From Dromaius novaehollandiae (lineage: Eukaryota; Chordata; Aves; Casuariiformes; Dromaiidae): DNA of 64,000 nt. Position numbers and translations under genes: made by a program. The stretch covers positions 34,248,585 through 34,312,584 of the forward strand of contig NC_088101.1 of the NCBI RefSeq assembly GCF_036370855.1, given 5' to 3'. The notes below the pieces were generated by a model, which was not told the DNA's origin, made no database searches, and saw only the letters and a program-made list of their open reading frames with translations. Positions 54,801-62,816 of this stretch are shown here, piece by piece; position 1 is the first letter of the stretch, and every line of letters starts with the position of its first letter.

Positions 54801-57800
54801 ATAGTAGGTAAGCAATATTCACATGGGATCATACTGTAAGTTTATTATCACAGAACTGTGAACTATACTTAATTTTGGTGCATATTTGTAACTGTGCTAC
54901 CGTGTACCATGATTTCTGAATGTAACAGAGATCATCAGGTAATCATAAACAGTTTAGCTGTGCTTAGTGGTTCTGATCTTGACAGCAACACTTCTTAGCA
55001 GGATGAAGTCATTCCTGCAACTTTCATGTTGTGAAGTGGCCATAAATAGAATAGAAACGTATCAATACAAATCTTCATTCACTCGCTTGAAGTGAATGTG
55101 GCCAGAACTAGATAACATGGGCAAAACCATGTGTAAAAGTTGATGAGGACTGTATTTTAGTGGCAGATATATCTCACCCCTCATAGATAGGAGCAAATTA
55201 ATTTCAATGGAGCTGAGAATTCTGCTTTACTGAAATAAGTATCCAAAAAACGCCCAAGTTTTTCTGAATGAAAATGGGGTTTGCTAAAATAGAAACAGAC
55301 TTTTAAAACATTTGTTCCTTTTATTGACTAACAACTTCCCAGCACTGCAAGTGAGAGCAAAAATCCCTCAAGTACAGAAAACATCTTCCATGCATCAAAG
55401 AAATAGGAAGGAAGGAAGGCAGGCATGTGGTTCTTGCATTTACAAATTGGAAATACTCATCATATTCATAAAGCCTTGCTCTTTCAGACAGGCAAACTGT
55501 TTGCCAGAAGCCTAGAATTAATATATGTATTAAGAGCACTTTACCCTGTGCCTCAGATCAGACACTGTCTGCATATCTAGCAGTTCTGTTCACATTTGGT
55601 TTGTGAGGACACTTTTACCCGTCTTAGGTTCAGCTGGTGGTATCTGTGCTTCCATCACACAGTAACATGCAATAAGGGGAAAAGGGCATATGAATCTGCC
55701 TCTTGTGATTTTTGAGGTAAACAAGAGTCCATGCAAATTTGTTATGAAAAATCTCCAGAATTTAATAAAACAATGCCCATCTACAGACCATCCTACTCAT
55801 CCTCCAGAATTTTAACAGAAATATAGCTTCTGTAAAATTCTGTGGAAGGGCTTAAAAATTCTACAAAGAAGTTCTTATTCTTCATTGAATGATAAAGGAA
55901 CTTTCCACAAGAGACTTTTGCCTCTGAAACAAAAATACTTTCTTAGCATGATGACTCAACCAAATGTCACACATTGTGTTGGATCAAACTGCAGAGGAGC
56001 AAAGAACAGAAGTGTCGTCCTAAGAAAGTCTCTGCCCTGACAAGTGAATGTTGCTGCCTGCACATCCCACACGCACAAGAATTGTTCCTTTTGCCGACCA
56101 GCAAGGGACCTCACGACTGTTGACTTAACACTCAGGGACTGAATGTTCTCTTTTCAGTTTTACACATACATGCGCTGAATTTACCTCTGCGGATTACTTC
56201 TGGTCTGTAAGGGAAGATCACCATGCTCTCAGCATTTAAATAGAGCGATCTGCCAAAAATAGTTTGAACTGCCCTAGATCAGACAAAAGATCGGATCTTT
56301 GGCACTTTCTCAGACAACTTTCTTCCTCAGTTCGAGCTCCTTCTTCCACAACTTGATTTCTCCCTCTCATTTGAGGGAGACCTTTTCTAAGAGGCAGTGG
56401 CACCTAGCGCCACAACATTCATTTTTAAAAACAGCTCCTAAATTACACCTCCAATAAATGTCCACGCCTCTTCTATTCTCACACTTCGGGGAAGTTGTTG
56501 CTGGCAGTGTAGTCCACAAATTGAGGTGGTAGTTGAAGGAATTGGGCATTTTCCGTTCTGTTGCAATCATAAAGCAAGACTGGCAGGCCCCTAACACCAG
56601 TGCGCTCAGGAACGGACAGCAAGAGAATCAGCAGCTTTCATTTGAGGACAAGTAGCACAAAACGCCACAGGGAAAGGAGCAGGTATAACGCCACCAGCAC
56701 ATACCACAGATGAGTGAGTCATTTATTTGGCAGCGTACTGTCACCCAACCTATACATTTAGCAATCAGCATACTCAAGCGCTACAGACAATACCTTCACA
56801 CAGTCATCTTCATTTGTTTGTAAACTGGTATTTTTTTAAAAAACGTATCTGTGATATACCTGCAACGTGACACTCGGGGAGAAAAAGCATTCTGAGTTGT
56901 CCTGGATGAGGAACAGCATAGTGAAAGGCACTTCTAGACCTAGATGATGCTAGCACAGTTAATCAGTACGTGCATGGTGTTTAAGTGTGCCCCAGACTGT
57001 AAAACAGAGGTTGAAAAGATATATGAGAGCAGGAAATGTTTATTTTTGGTTGTGCCTGCTCCACCAGTCTGCGGGTCTGATAACCCTGCAATCTTTCAGG
57101 GGAAAGAAAGGTTTAACTGAGAAGAAGTGTGAGAGCAACTTCTCCCACTAAAATAAAATAAAATAAAATAAAGCACAGATACATGTTTGGTCTCAAGTTC
57201 TTTGATAACGGCAGCCAATTAGTTTACCGACACAGGATTGGATATAAAACTCTAAACAGAGTTTCGGCAGCTCTGCTCTGATCATCACAAGTTATAACAA
57301 GTCTGTCGCCACTTGCATATGATGATTAAAGACTCCACTGATTTTTCTTCCCGTGCAAGAGGAGTATTTACTGGGTGTGGGGCACGCTGTGATGACTAAC
57401 AATGTTTTTATGGCTCTCTCGGGACACTGACATAGAAAAAAAAATTGGTGAGAAGAGGAATTTACGAAGCCTGGTTTCTCGTGGATCTTCCTGCCTAGGT
57501 TAATAAGGTCCCCCTGCCTAATAAGGTGCAGGTTAACAAGGGGGTTCATTACATTGCTCCCTTTGTGGATCTCCTCATGTGCAACAATATAGTTATGTCC
57601 CCACCACCGTGTTTCCCTCAGTGAAAACAAAGGTTGTTTCTCTCTACCTGGTTTCCTTTTCGGCAAAAGTTCATAGGGCTGAGACATCTGCTCTGCCATC
57701 ACATTCGATCGAAAAGCTGCAATTCATTCAGAGGTTACCGGTGGGCGGGGAGGATGTGAGGGACCATCTGACATACACAACGATTTCCTCCGGATACAAG

Positions 57801-60800
57801 ATAAGAATTCACAGTTTCATAATGACGCAGCACTGTTAGTGCTTTTAACCTCGACAGTCCGTGCTGGGACTTGTCAATGTTTTGCAAGTGTAGCTAGGTT
57901 TGGAAACAAGGCCTGTGCCGTTGTGCCTCGTTTTCTGACCTAAGAAGAGAGGGGAAAGGAGTGCTAACTAGCCGGCGGCAGGAACGGAGCGTTCCTGGAA
58001 TTTATTTTATATAAGTGAATTGCCCTGTTCTGCATGTAAAAAGCTCTCCAGCCTCAGCAATACTGTAAAAAAAAAAATTTCAAAGGGTTACCTTTGGCTT
58101 TGATATGAAGATCCACTTATATTGTGAAAATTGGTTTGATATGATTTGATTCTTCTGCATCTTCATATTATAATTTACCTATACAGTGTCAAGGGCTGCA
58201 TGAAGCACAGGCTTACACATCAAACCAACACTTTGGGTACTTTATGTATGTAAGGACTTTATACTGCTTTACTTTCATTAGTGCATTTCATAGTAGTCAA
58301 GTAGTAACTTCTCCAACACCCCACAAAAACAAAATATGGGGACCTGACTTGAGATATGGAGAGTACACAGTACCTTAAAATCTAAAAACTACTGAGCAAT
58401 AGCTTGACTAGGAGGCATTCCTCTATCTACAGATAATAGCAGCTGCTCCAAAAGCCAGTGCCAAGACTGAGAAAATGCAAAGGTAACTTCCCTGTCTGAC
58501 TACAGTGTATACAAGCTAACTTCATATAGGCACAGGCATTATTAGTGACATTAATGGATATGGTAAGCTTAGCAAAAGTAAAACAAGTAGCTGAATTTGT
58601 GTGACAGGCAGTTTGATCAGAATCTTTTTTTTCCCCAAACATACTTTCTTGAACGTTTCAATGCTGACAAACAAAATGAAATTGTTAAATTATCTGAAGC
58701 AACCTTATTAAAAGAACGCAGCTCATGTATCATGATTTGATTTCTTCGCATATCATGTATTTGAGATTTTTCTTTAGGATTGAAAGTGTGTTGGCATCAG
58801 AAGAGAAATAAAGACAACCCATGGTGCACTTACCGAATGATGAGCAATTCAACCCAGACTCTCACAAAAGCAGGTAATGGACCAAAGGCCTCCAGGATAT
58901 AGGTGTAGTGACCACCGGATTTCTTAATGCATGTTCCTAGCTCAGCATAGCAGAGGGCACCTGTGAGAATGAAAGGGTGGTATCACCAGAGCTATCCAGG
59001 GACACCTTTCAAAACATATATGCTCTATGAATAATAAATAAGATAAGCAATGGTGCTGCTGTGGTATCCCAGTTACTTTTGATACATTTTAAGCATCTTT
59101 TTTTCAAATGATTTTATGATTTTTCATTCATTCAACTAGACTTGCAGTTAACCAAGCTGTGAATGTATCCAGTAAATTCTTTGCTACTGAGGCGCTTCAT
59201 TACTCATCAGTATTTTGTAAACAGGTAGGACAAACTGCTGTGTCATGCCAGCTACCCGGTTCCCCAGCCAGCCTGACCCTACAGCTAAGTGAAAGGTCTT
59301 GGACACGTCAGCTTGCTAGCACAGCATGGTTGCCTGCCGTCAATGCTAGCGATCACTGTTTCAGCCTCCGAAGAGAGGCCTGGTACACCTGCGTGCCCCA
59401 TCCTCTGCCGCGGGCGAAGCAATCGGCTGGCCAAAATCCCGAAGCAGGAACTGCAAATTAACAGTTCCACTCGATCGCATTGCCAATACCTTACGCAGAA
59501 GACGTGGGGAATGGCTTAGCCCTGGCTTTTCAGCACTCGCACGGTTGTGTGTATGCTGTTAATACAACGACTGCTCAGTTAATTTCTGCATTGCCCTTAA
59601 ATATAGACAGCTTCGTGCTTCCTTAGCAGGAGGCCTGTTTCACCTGCCGGTGAAGCAGCAGCTCTCGGCGAGCTGCCCGAGGCGGCCAGGTGCACGGTGC
59701 GCATCCTCTGCCCTCGCGGCAGCAGTGGGATGCAGCTATAGGGGCCTGCAGGAAGCAGTCCTGGCCTGGGTACCATCTGCTGCTGCTGCTTAATGGGCCA
59801 TCATCCAGTCATGAAGCCACCGGTTCCCTGCTCTACGGGGGAACACGGCAGTAGAGCAGAGGTGTACCGAGTCTCATGAAGGTAGGCAGCTCTATCAGGA
59901 GCGCCTGAGAAGCCACAGGGAAACAAAGTTTGTAAACGCTCATCACAGAGTTAAAATCAACACAGTACTGTGAAGTCATTTAGGCTCTGTTCCCTACCTG
60001 CTTTTAAGCTACTACACGGTAAGATGAAAGCTACAGCCGCCAGACCACATAGCGCATACGAGCCCGTTAGAGCTGTATGACTTTATGACAAATTCCACCC
60101 TTGCTCATTTGCTTTGCTTGGGGCTTTGCGAAAATATGGTAGCTTTTGTCTGATATTCTTCAGCTCACCTGAAAACGTGCTTAAAGGAATTCTACAGCCA
60201 GGTTTATAAAGCCTGTTGATGTTTTTTTCTTGCCAACTTCTTCCAGAGAGATTTGGGATGAAATCAAATTATGTTTCACTGAGAGCCTCACCAAGACCTT
60301 AGGTGATCTTTATATGAAATTTTACTTTGCAGGGAATTAAAAACATCCATGACATAAAAATTATGAAAACATAACTGTAACAATTCTATTTAGAGAAAGA
60401 GGTAGCATCTTTTGCTGGGCAAAATTGTACAGTTCTTCACATCTCAAGATCTGGAAAATGAGCTAGAAAATCCATCTGATAAAAGAGACTGGTTTTTTTT
60501 GCTACAAACTTTCTTTCACAGCTACAAAACCACTACTATTAAAGTTAAATCTAAACGTGCGACCCTTAAGCGGGTTCTGTTTTAACCAAATCTAAAGACC
60601 AAACTCTTACGGCAGGGTTACAAATTGCATTTGAGGTCCTCCTTTACAGAGGGATTTTGGCTACAAGCAGGACTTCCACGTTTGTGCACCAGATTATGTC
60701 GTGCCTGGTACTGATACATTTAACATTTGACCAAAACGGGTCCTAACTTTCCTTCGTCATCTGTTTGGCTTGGGTGGACTTAGCCTTTAAACAGTCAATG

Positions 60801-61997
60801 CCTCTTTTAAGCTCACAGCCAATTTACACAGGGCAGCATTTGCATGTTCCACCTATTAAGCAGACACGTTAGTCAGTGTTTGCCCTCGTTACCTCCTGCC
60901 AGAAAACAAGTCGTCTGTGTTTTAAATAAAGCCAATATTCATGTTAGCTCTTCAGCTTCTCTGAGATTAACTCATTAAGCAGGTCAATGGACCCTCTGTT
61001 CCTCAGCAGCAAGGGAGGGGTTTCCCACGCTGCGCGGGGGCTTTGTGCGTGCAACAAATAAACCAGCATTCCTCAGAGTTTACTACTGCTAAAAACTGGT
61101 AAAAGCTGTCATGATAGGAGGGTCAGGAATAAAACCCTCGTTAGCAACTTGCTTCTGTCCCCACCGCTTTTTGCAACACAATCTTTCCAAGCAACACCGC
61201 CGGCGGGGAACAAAGTGAAAGCAGAAGTCCACGTCAGGGGAGGGGGCGTTATTATCATTTTGCTCCCTTTCCTGCCAATACAGATTATGTCCAGCAGGAG
61301 TTATTTCTCCCAGAGCTCGATCTCGCCTCTGGGGAACTGCATCCAACTGCCTGAACATTTCACCGGTGTCCAAACAGAGCGGCTGGGATCCCCGGCACCT
61401 TGCAAGCCAACTCCAAACTACTTCTCACAGCCAGCAGAGAAACATCACCTACACACAGCACGCTTTCTGCCGAGACATCGGATGTTTCTGTTTCCTGTGA
61501 CTTTTGGGACCCGTAAGAAATAGGGTTTGCGCTTATGGTCTGTCCAAAGGGCTCCTCTGGCCGCGAGGGGAGGCACGAGGGGTAGCAGCGGCCGCACACT
61601 GTAGTGCCCGGCACGGGACCTATCCCATCGCAAAAAACGCTCCTGTGGCCCCATTGGTCCTGGAGCGCGGCAGCATCCAACGGCGCAAACCGCGCCGGCT
61701 GCCCCTCCGGGGCGACTTACCGAAGAGGGAGAGGACGCCGCAGGCCGCCCAGACGGAGAGGGACATGCCCACGCTGCCCGTGTTCTGCAGGATCCCCTTG
61801 GGCGAGATGAAGATGCCGGCGCCGATGATGGTGCCGATGATGATGGATATCCCCCTCAGGAGCGTCACCTTCTGCTTCAGCACCACTTTCTCCGCCTGGG
61901 CCGGCTGCCCGCTGCCCAGGGAGGGCAGCCTGCCGTTGGATTGCCCCTGCAGGTAGCTCCCATTAGAGGCTGCGGTGACAGCAGCTTTCCTGAACAT
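3242..61997 (-). CDS. SLC7A11: SLC7A11 (xCT), cystine/glutamate antiporter light chain; 12 coding exons
   Basis: The coding sequence is the reverse-strand join of 61997-61721, 58960-58834, 54751-54636, 47229-47104, 44353-44254, 41168-41124, 15101-14978, 13803-13700, 13214-13118, 10457-10308, 8574-8397 and 3309-3242. The total is 1512 nt, or 503 residues plus TGA. All introns are GT...AG and the phase stays open throughout. The protein is a 12-TM APC-superfamily exchanger of the plasma membrane. It swaps extracellular cystine for cytosolic glutamate and feeds glutathione synthesis. Seen here: TM1 unwound motif GTIIGAGIF (55-63), R135, C158 (the known disulfide to SLC3A2), K198, Y244, F254, glycosylation sequon N314-F-S, C327, R396, C435, and S26 (the known mTORC2 site). 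The human protein has 501 residues; the two extra fall in the C-terminal tail. The start ATG has A at -3. Identification rests on recalled near-identity to mammalian xCT over its whole length, so other SLC7 light chains are unlikely. Confidence 0.97.
3310..8396 (-). other. SLC7A11: SLC7A11 intron 11
   Basis: Length 5087 bp, GT...AG, phase 1. It contains a GC-rich patch at 4160-4660 and a TA-rich tract at 7270-7352. The first 170 bp after exon 11 stay open in frame. No other gene is seen. Confidence 0.85.
7270..7352. repeat. TA-rich low-complexity tract
   Basis: Imperfect TATA/CATA units, including AAATATATATATACACATATAT. There is no regular array. Confidence 0.75.
8397..8574 (-). CDS. SLC7A11: SLC7A11 exon 11 (residues 423-481 plus one base of D482)
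   Basis: The acceptor is GTTATCTTTCAG|GTGCCTC and the donor is CTCTTAG|GTAAGTCC. The 178 nt encode [40 protein letters not shown] and [21 protein letters not shown]11, TM12 and the start of the cytosolic tail. C435 is conserved. Confidence 0.97.
8575..10307 (-). other. SLC7A11: SLC7A11 intron 10
   Basis: Length 1733 bp, GT...AG, phase 0. It holds a cluster of GATA motifs at 9076-9157, including a 7-bp-stem hairpin. The plus-strand open frame at 9922-10350 runs antisense into exon 10 and is judged spurious. Confidence 0.85.
9076..9157. promoter_or_regulatory. GATA-motif cluster with hairpin
   Basis: GATA starts at 9076, 9082, 9089, 9106 and 9143 on the plus strand, and TATC (reverse GATA) lies at 9084 and 9151. 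The phrase CTGATAGCATTAT occurs twice (9087 and 9141). ACTGATA-GCAT-TATCAGT (9140-9157) is a perfect 7-bp inverted repeat. A GATA-factor enhancer is possible but unproven. Confidence 0.35.
10308..10457 (-). CDS. SLC7A11: SLC7A11 exon 10 (residues 373-422)
   Basis: The acceptor is TTCTTTTGCAG|CACCCTC and the donor is CCTTTCAAG|GTAACC. The 150 nt, phase 0 at both ends, encode [40 protein letters not shown] and [12 protein letters not shown]9 to TM10. R396, a residue required for cystine/glutamate recognition, is present. Confidence 0.97.
12097..12118. repeat. 11-bp tandem duplication
   Basis: ATGTGAAGTAA occurs twice in direct tandem, flanked on both sides by AATAAA-type repeats. Confidence 0.9.
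12322..12341. repeat. (CA)10 microsatellite
   Basis: A perfect CA dinucleotide run of ten units. Confidence 0.95.
12792..12821. repeat. Homopolymer A30
   Basis: Thirty consecutive A. The upstream 100 bp contains no recognisable gene or SINE, so it is treated as a simple repeat and not as a retrocopy tail. Confidence 0.9.
13118..13214 (-). CDS. SLC7A11: SLC7A11 exon 9 (residues 340-372)
   Basis: The acceptor is TTCCCACCAG|GATGTTC and the donor is GTTTTG|GTAAATC. The 97 nt encode [20 protein letters not shown], then [13 protein letters not shown], the strongly conserved cytosolic loop and the start of TM9. M341 and F343 replace human L and Y. Confidence 0.96.
13215..13699 (-). other. SLC7A11: SLC7A11 intron 8
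   Basis: Length 485 bp, the shortest intron, GT...AG, phase 2. No element is seen. Confidence 0.9.
13700..13803 (-). CDS. SLC7A11: SLC7A11 exon 8 (residues 306-339 plus two bases of R340)
   Basis: The acceptor is TTCTAACAG|ACGTTTGC and the donor is GTCTCCAG|GTGAGAAA. The 104 nt encode [18 protein letters not shown], then [16 protein letters not shown] (TM8). The N314-F-S sequon, C327 (a functionally important cysteine in mammalian xCT) and S330 are conserved. Confidence 0.96.
13804..14977 (-). other. SLC7A11: SLC7A11 intron 7
   Basis: Length 1174 bp, GT...AG, phase 0. Unique sequence. The plus-strand open frame at 14260-14733 has no recognisable domain and is treated as chance. Confidence 0.85.
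14978..15101 (-). CDS. SLC7A11: SLC7A11 exon 7 (residues 264-305)
   Basis: The acceptor is GTATTTCAG|AAACATACC and the donor is GCAGTG|GTAAGTT. The 124 nt encode [20 protein letters not shown], then [23 protein letters not shown]7 and the following extracellular segment. N265 replaces human T265. The exon lies 26 kb from exon 6, after the gene's largest intron. Confidence 0.96.
15582..15621. repeat. 20-bp tandem duplication
   Basis: Two adjacent 20-bp copies of CTGGCAGGGTGACGTGCCTG, differing only by G to A in the second copy. They sit in a GC-rich patch at 15420-15660. The change removes the CpG of the first copy. Confidence 0.9.
15853..16044 (+). mobile_element. MIR-like CORE-SINE relic
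   Basis: The order of blocks follows the MIR consensus: AATAACATCTAACTTTTATA, then ATTATTCCTATTTTAAAGGA, GAGGAACAGAAGCACAGTGA, GGTACAGTGAATTTGTCCAA, AGTCATCCTACAGGCAAA and GGACAGAGCCAGGATGTTGT, then a CTGCTCTAGTCTCT end. There are many substitutions and small indels, as expected for an ancient amniote SINE. Identification is from memory of the consensus. Confidence 0.75.
19525..19564. repeat. A-rich (AAAT)n-type tract
   Basis: Forty bases composed only of A and T, with irregular AAATA/AAAT units. Confidence 0.85.
20935..20964. repeat. T-rich tract
   Basis: A run of T interrupted by two single C residues, ending in T16. Confidence 0.85.
27253..27272. repeat. 20-bp perfect palindrome
   Basis: ATACAGTTTTAAAACTGTAT equals its own reverse complement with no spacer. 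The flanking bases (T and G) do not pair, so the dyad is exactly 10+10. Confidence 0.95.
29414..29454. repeat. 19-bp tandem repeat, 2.2 copies
   Basis: CACAACGCAAACGAAATAC at 29414-29432 is followed by an identical copy at 29433-29451 and then CAC. The copies are perfect, with two CpG each. They border a locally GC-rich stretch at 29490-29770. Confidence 0.95.
38374..38413. repeat. (CAAA)n microsatellite
   Basis: About ten CAAA units ending in A9. Confidence 0.9.
39138..39396. promoter_or_regulatory. Intragenic CpG island in intron 6
   Basis: I count about 18 CpG in roughly 250 bp, far above the surrounding intron. It lies 1.7-2.0 kb downstream of exon 6 in transcript direction. Open frames cross it on both strands, as GC-rich DNA allows, but none resembles a known protein. 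A role as an internal promoter or enhancer is conjecture. Confidence 0.4.
41124..41168 (-). CDS. SLC7A11: SLC7A11 exon 6 (45-nt exon, residues 249-263 plus two bases of K264)
   Basis: This is a very small exon, too short to stand out as an open frame. The acceptor is TTTTTTCTAG|GTTTTACC and the donor is CCTGAAAA|GTATGTACC. It encodes [14 protein letters not shown], which matches human xCT. F254 contributes to the substrate pathway. It keeps the frame between phase-2 exons 5 and 7, so skipping it would delete 15 residues without a frameshift. Confidence 0.96.
41169..44253 (-). other. SLC7A11: SLC7A11 intron 5
   Basis: Length 3085 bp, GT...AG, phase 2. It contains a C13 run at 43167-43179 and otherwise unique sequence. 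The 41650-41900 part is somewhat CpG-rich for an intron. Confidence 0.85.
43167..43179. repeat. Homopolymer C13
   Basis: Thirteen consecutive C, preceded by GGGT. It reads as a G13 run on the transcribed strand sense. Confidence 0.9.
44254..44353 (-). CDS. SLC7A11: SLC7A11 exon 5 (residues 216-248 plus two bases of W249)
   Basis: The acceptor is GATCTTGCAG|GAGAAAC and the donor is CAGGCTG|GTAAGTTG. The 100 nt encode [19 protein letters not shown], then [15 protein letters not shown]244 in the unwound part of TM6 is conserved. The loop at 217-234 is among the most diverged parts relative to human. Confidence 0.96.
44354..47103 (-). other. SLC7A11: SLC7A11 intron 4
   Basis: Length 2750 bp, GT...AG, phase 1. 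No intact element is seen. A stretch near 45460-45530 resembles the wording of ancient amniote repeats, but too weakly to call. Confidence 0.8.
47104..47229 (-). CDS. SLC7A11: SLC7A11 exon 4 (residues 174-215 plus one base of G216)
   Basis: The acceptor is CCCTTGCAG|CGTTGG and the donor is ATTAAAG|GTATG. The 126 nt encode [20 protein letters not shown], then [22 protein letters not shown]5 and the start of TM6. K198 is present, a position linked to xc- substrate selectivity. The lack of a long ORF here simply reflects the short exon. Confidence 0.96.
47230..54635 (-). other. SLC7A11: SLC7A11 intron 3
   Basis: Length 7406 bp, GT...AG, phase 1. It holds an old CR1 fragment at 52225-52472. The rest is unique AT-rich sequence without a credible open frame. 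A pair of TCCGGA palindromes 11 bp apart lies at 49252-49268. Confidence 0.85.
52225..52472 (+). mobile_element. Truncated CR1 LINE, 3' end
   Basis: The segment follows the 3' portion of sauropsid CR1 elements in order: GAGTAATAGGTTTAAATTGC, a GGGAGGTTTAGG block, GAGAGATTGTAGAAACTCCC, CACTGGAGGTTTTA, TTTAGACAAACATCTGTCAG, then GGGGGCAGGGGATAGCCTGG and TCTATTCCAGCCCT. It is 5'-truncated, has no ORF and no clear terminal octamer repeat, and has many substitutions, so it is old. It lies antisense to the host gene. The match is to a remembered consensus, not to a database search. Confidence 0.85.
54636..54751 (-). CDS. SLC7A11: SLC7A11 exon 3 (residues 135-173 plus one base of T174)
   Basis: The acceptor is ATCCTAG|CCCTGC and the donor is GGTATCA|GTAAGT. 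The 116 nt encode [20 protein letters not shown], then [19 protein letters not shown]158 lies in the extracellular loop after TM3 and is the residue known in mammals to form the disulfide with the SLC3A2 heavy chain. Confidence 0.96.
54752..58833 (-). other. SLC7A11: SLC7A11 intron 2
   Basis: Length 4082 bp, GT...AG, phase 2. It contains an (AAATA)n microsatellite at 57149-57173 and a short GGAA-rich tract at 55406-55422. Nothing else is recognised. Confidence 0.85.
57149..57173. repeat. (AAATA)n microsatellite
   Basis: Roughly five units of a TAAAA pentanucleotide repeat. Confidence 0.9.
58834..58960 (-). CDS. SLC7A11: SLC7A11 exon 2 (residues 93-134 plus two bases of R135)
   Basis: The acceptor is TTCTCACAG|GTGCC and the donor is ATTCG|GTAAGTG. 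The 127 nt encode [20 protein letters not shown] followed by [16 protein letters not shown]: the end of TM2, a re-entrant loop and TM3. Compared with human, two cysteines replace S and T ([10 protein letters not shown] versus ALSYAELGTT). The split codon CG|C gives R135, a conserved residue near the substrate site. Confidence 0.96.
58961..61720 (-). other. SLC7A11: SLC7A11 intron 1
   Basis: Length 2760 bp, GT...AG, phase 1. It is mostly unique sequence, with a small CpG-rich patch at 59645-59735. There is no recognisable repeat or nested gene. Open frames near 61149-61680 lie at the edge of the promoter CpG island and look non-coding. Confidence 0.85.
61721..61997 (-). CDS. SLC7A11: SLC7A11 exon 1 (residues 1-92 plus one base of G93)
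   Basis: The exon starts at the ATG at 61997 and ends at the donor CTTCG|GTAAGT. It encodes the cytosolic N-terminus with YLQGQ and NGRLPSLG (S26 conserved), then TM1 with GTIIGAGIF and the start of TM2 ([18 protein letters not shown]). The 277-nt coding part leaves phase 1. It is GC- and CpG-rich. Residue 2 is F, not the human V, and residues 5-13 are the most divergent part. Confidence 0.97.
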
Positions 61998-62248
61998 GCT
62001 ACAGTGCCCCTAGCACACCCCAGGCAAGCGCAGGCAGAAAGTTTGTAGCACAAACTTAGTTGTTAAGCGTTTTTTTGGTTTTTTTTCCCCCTCCTTGTGT
62101 AACTAGCTGCTTAGTCCCTGCCTCCTGCAGCTGCCCCTGCACCCAGCTGGGAGGCTCTCAGTGCGCTTGGCTCGTCCCCGCGGTCGGAGCCCTGCTCAGC
62201 AACACCTGCGCCTGCACGCTGCTTGCTGGTCCTGCCTATCGTTGGAAA
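61998..62248 (-). other. SLC7A11: Predicted 5' UTR of SLC7A11
   Basis: The upper limit is inferred from the TATA-like box at 62274-62280 and is not a mapped start. No ATG occurs on the minus strand between about 62248 and the initiator at 61997, so there is no AUG-initiated upstream ORF. The segment is GC-rich near its 5' end and has an A-rich tract on the transcript strand (T-rich on plus, 62070-62088). Confidence 0.5.
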
Positions 62249-62273
62249 CCAGCTCGGCTTCCGCGTGGACTTG

Positions 62274-62280
62274 TATTTAA
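62274..62280 (-). promoter_or_regulatory. TATA-like box TTAAATA
   Basis: Read on the minus strand the context is GAGCTTAAATACAAG. It lies 35 bp downstream of the AARE pair and about 280 bp upstream of the ATG. This suits a start site near 62245-62250. The assignment is inference from position and motif. Confidence 0.45.
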
Positions 62281-62314
62281 GCTCTTGTCATACCAAGTTA
62301 CTCCAGCTGAATGA

Positions 62315-62341
62315 TGATGCAAATTCTCCAGGTTTGCATCA
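62315..62341. promoter_or_regulatory. Paired head-to-head amino-acid response elements (ATF4/AARE)
   Basis: TGATGCAAA lies at 62315-62323 and its exact reverse complement TTTGCATCA at 62333-62341, separated by nine bases. Together they form a 27-bp inverted repeat. Mouse Slc7a11 is known to carry two oppositely oriented AAREs of this sequence just upstream of its start site. These bind ATF4 and mediate induction by cystine or amino-acid starvation. Position (about 65-95 bp upstream of the predicted start), sequence and orientation all match, so this is very probably the orthologous element. Confidence 0.88.
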
Positions 62342-62377
62342 GCCATTTGAGAAACCTCTGGCATTACTCAGCATTTC

Positions 62378-62402
62378 TTTTTTTTTTTTTTTTTTTTTTT
62401 TT
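62378..62402. repeat. Homopolymer T25
   Basis: A 25-bp T run begins 37 bp upstream of the AARE pair. It is poly(dA) on the gene strand, a sequence type that tends to exclude nucleosomes. Length is probably polymorphic. Confidence 0.9.
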
Positions 62403-62622
62403 CTTTTAACTGTAGGGGCATGTTGCACAACCGACCTGCGCGTGGTGGCGGTGGGAGGAAGAACAAAGCACTCGCAAGGAACCGGAGCCAGGAGGGCTCT
62501 GCGCGCCGCCGGCGACACCCGGAGACGCGCTCCCAAATTTTTTACAGCAACTCGCAGCGAGAAACAAAAGCCTGCCTAAACACAAAGCCAGTCCGAGTGC
62601 AAGGGGAAAAGAAATCAAACAG

Positions 62623-62631
62623 GCTACGTCA
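62623..62631 (-). promoter_or_regulatory. Candidate NRF2 antioxidant response element
   Basis: The minus strand reads TGACGTAGC, which fits the ARE/EpRE core TGACnnnGC. It lies about 375 bp upstream of the predicted start. Mammalian SLC7A11 is an established NRF2 target with promoter EpREs. The same bases contain TGACGTA, a CRE-like half site, so CREB/ATF binding is an alternative. Confidence 0.4.
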
Positions 62632-62816
62632 GCCCTGGGTCTTTTCCAACTTCTTTCTCCAAAAACTCCACTTAATGAAATTAAAGTTTGCGGGGTTTAA
62701 CTTCTTGTTCTGTTGCAATCGATTGGCTTATCTCGAGTCTACATTACCTACCTGGAAATCGGCACAAGGACTATACGTATCCACAGACTGAACACATATA
62801 AACCCTTGTTACCCCC

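Larger units (their letters stand above)
61560..62540. promoter_or_regulatory. CpG-rich promoter region of SLC7A11
   Basis: CpG dinucleotides are dense over exon 1 and again around 62160-62270 and 62435-62530, unlike the AT-rich introns. The region covers the predicted start, the 5' UTR and exon 1. It is interrupted by a T25 run at 62378-62402. Confidence 0.6.
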
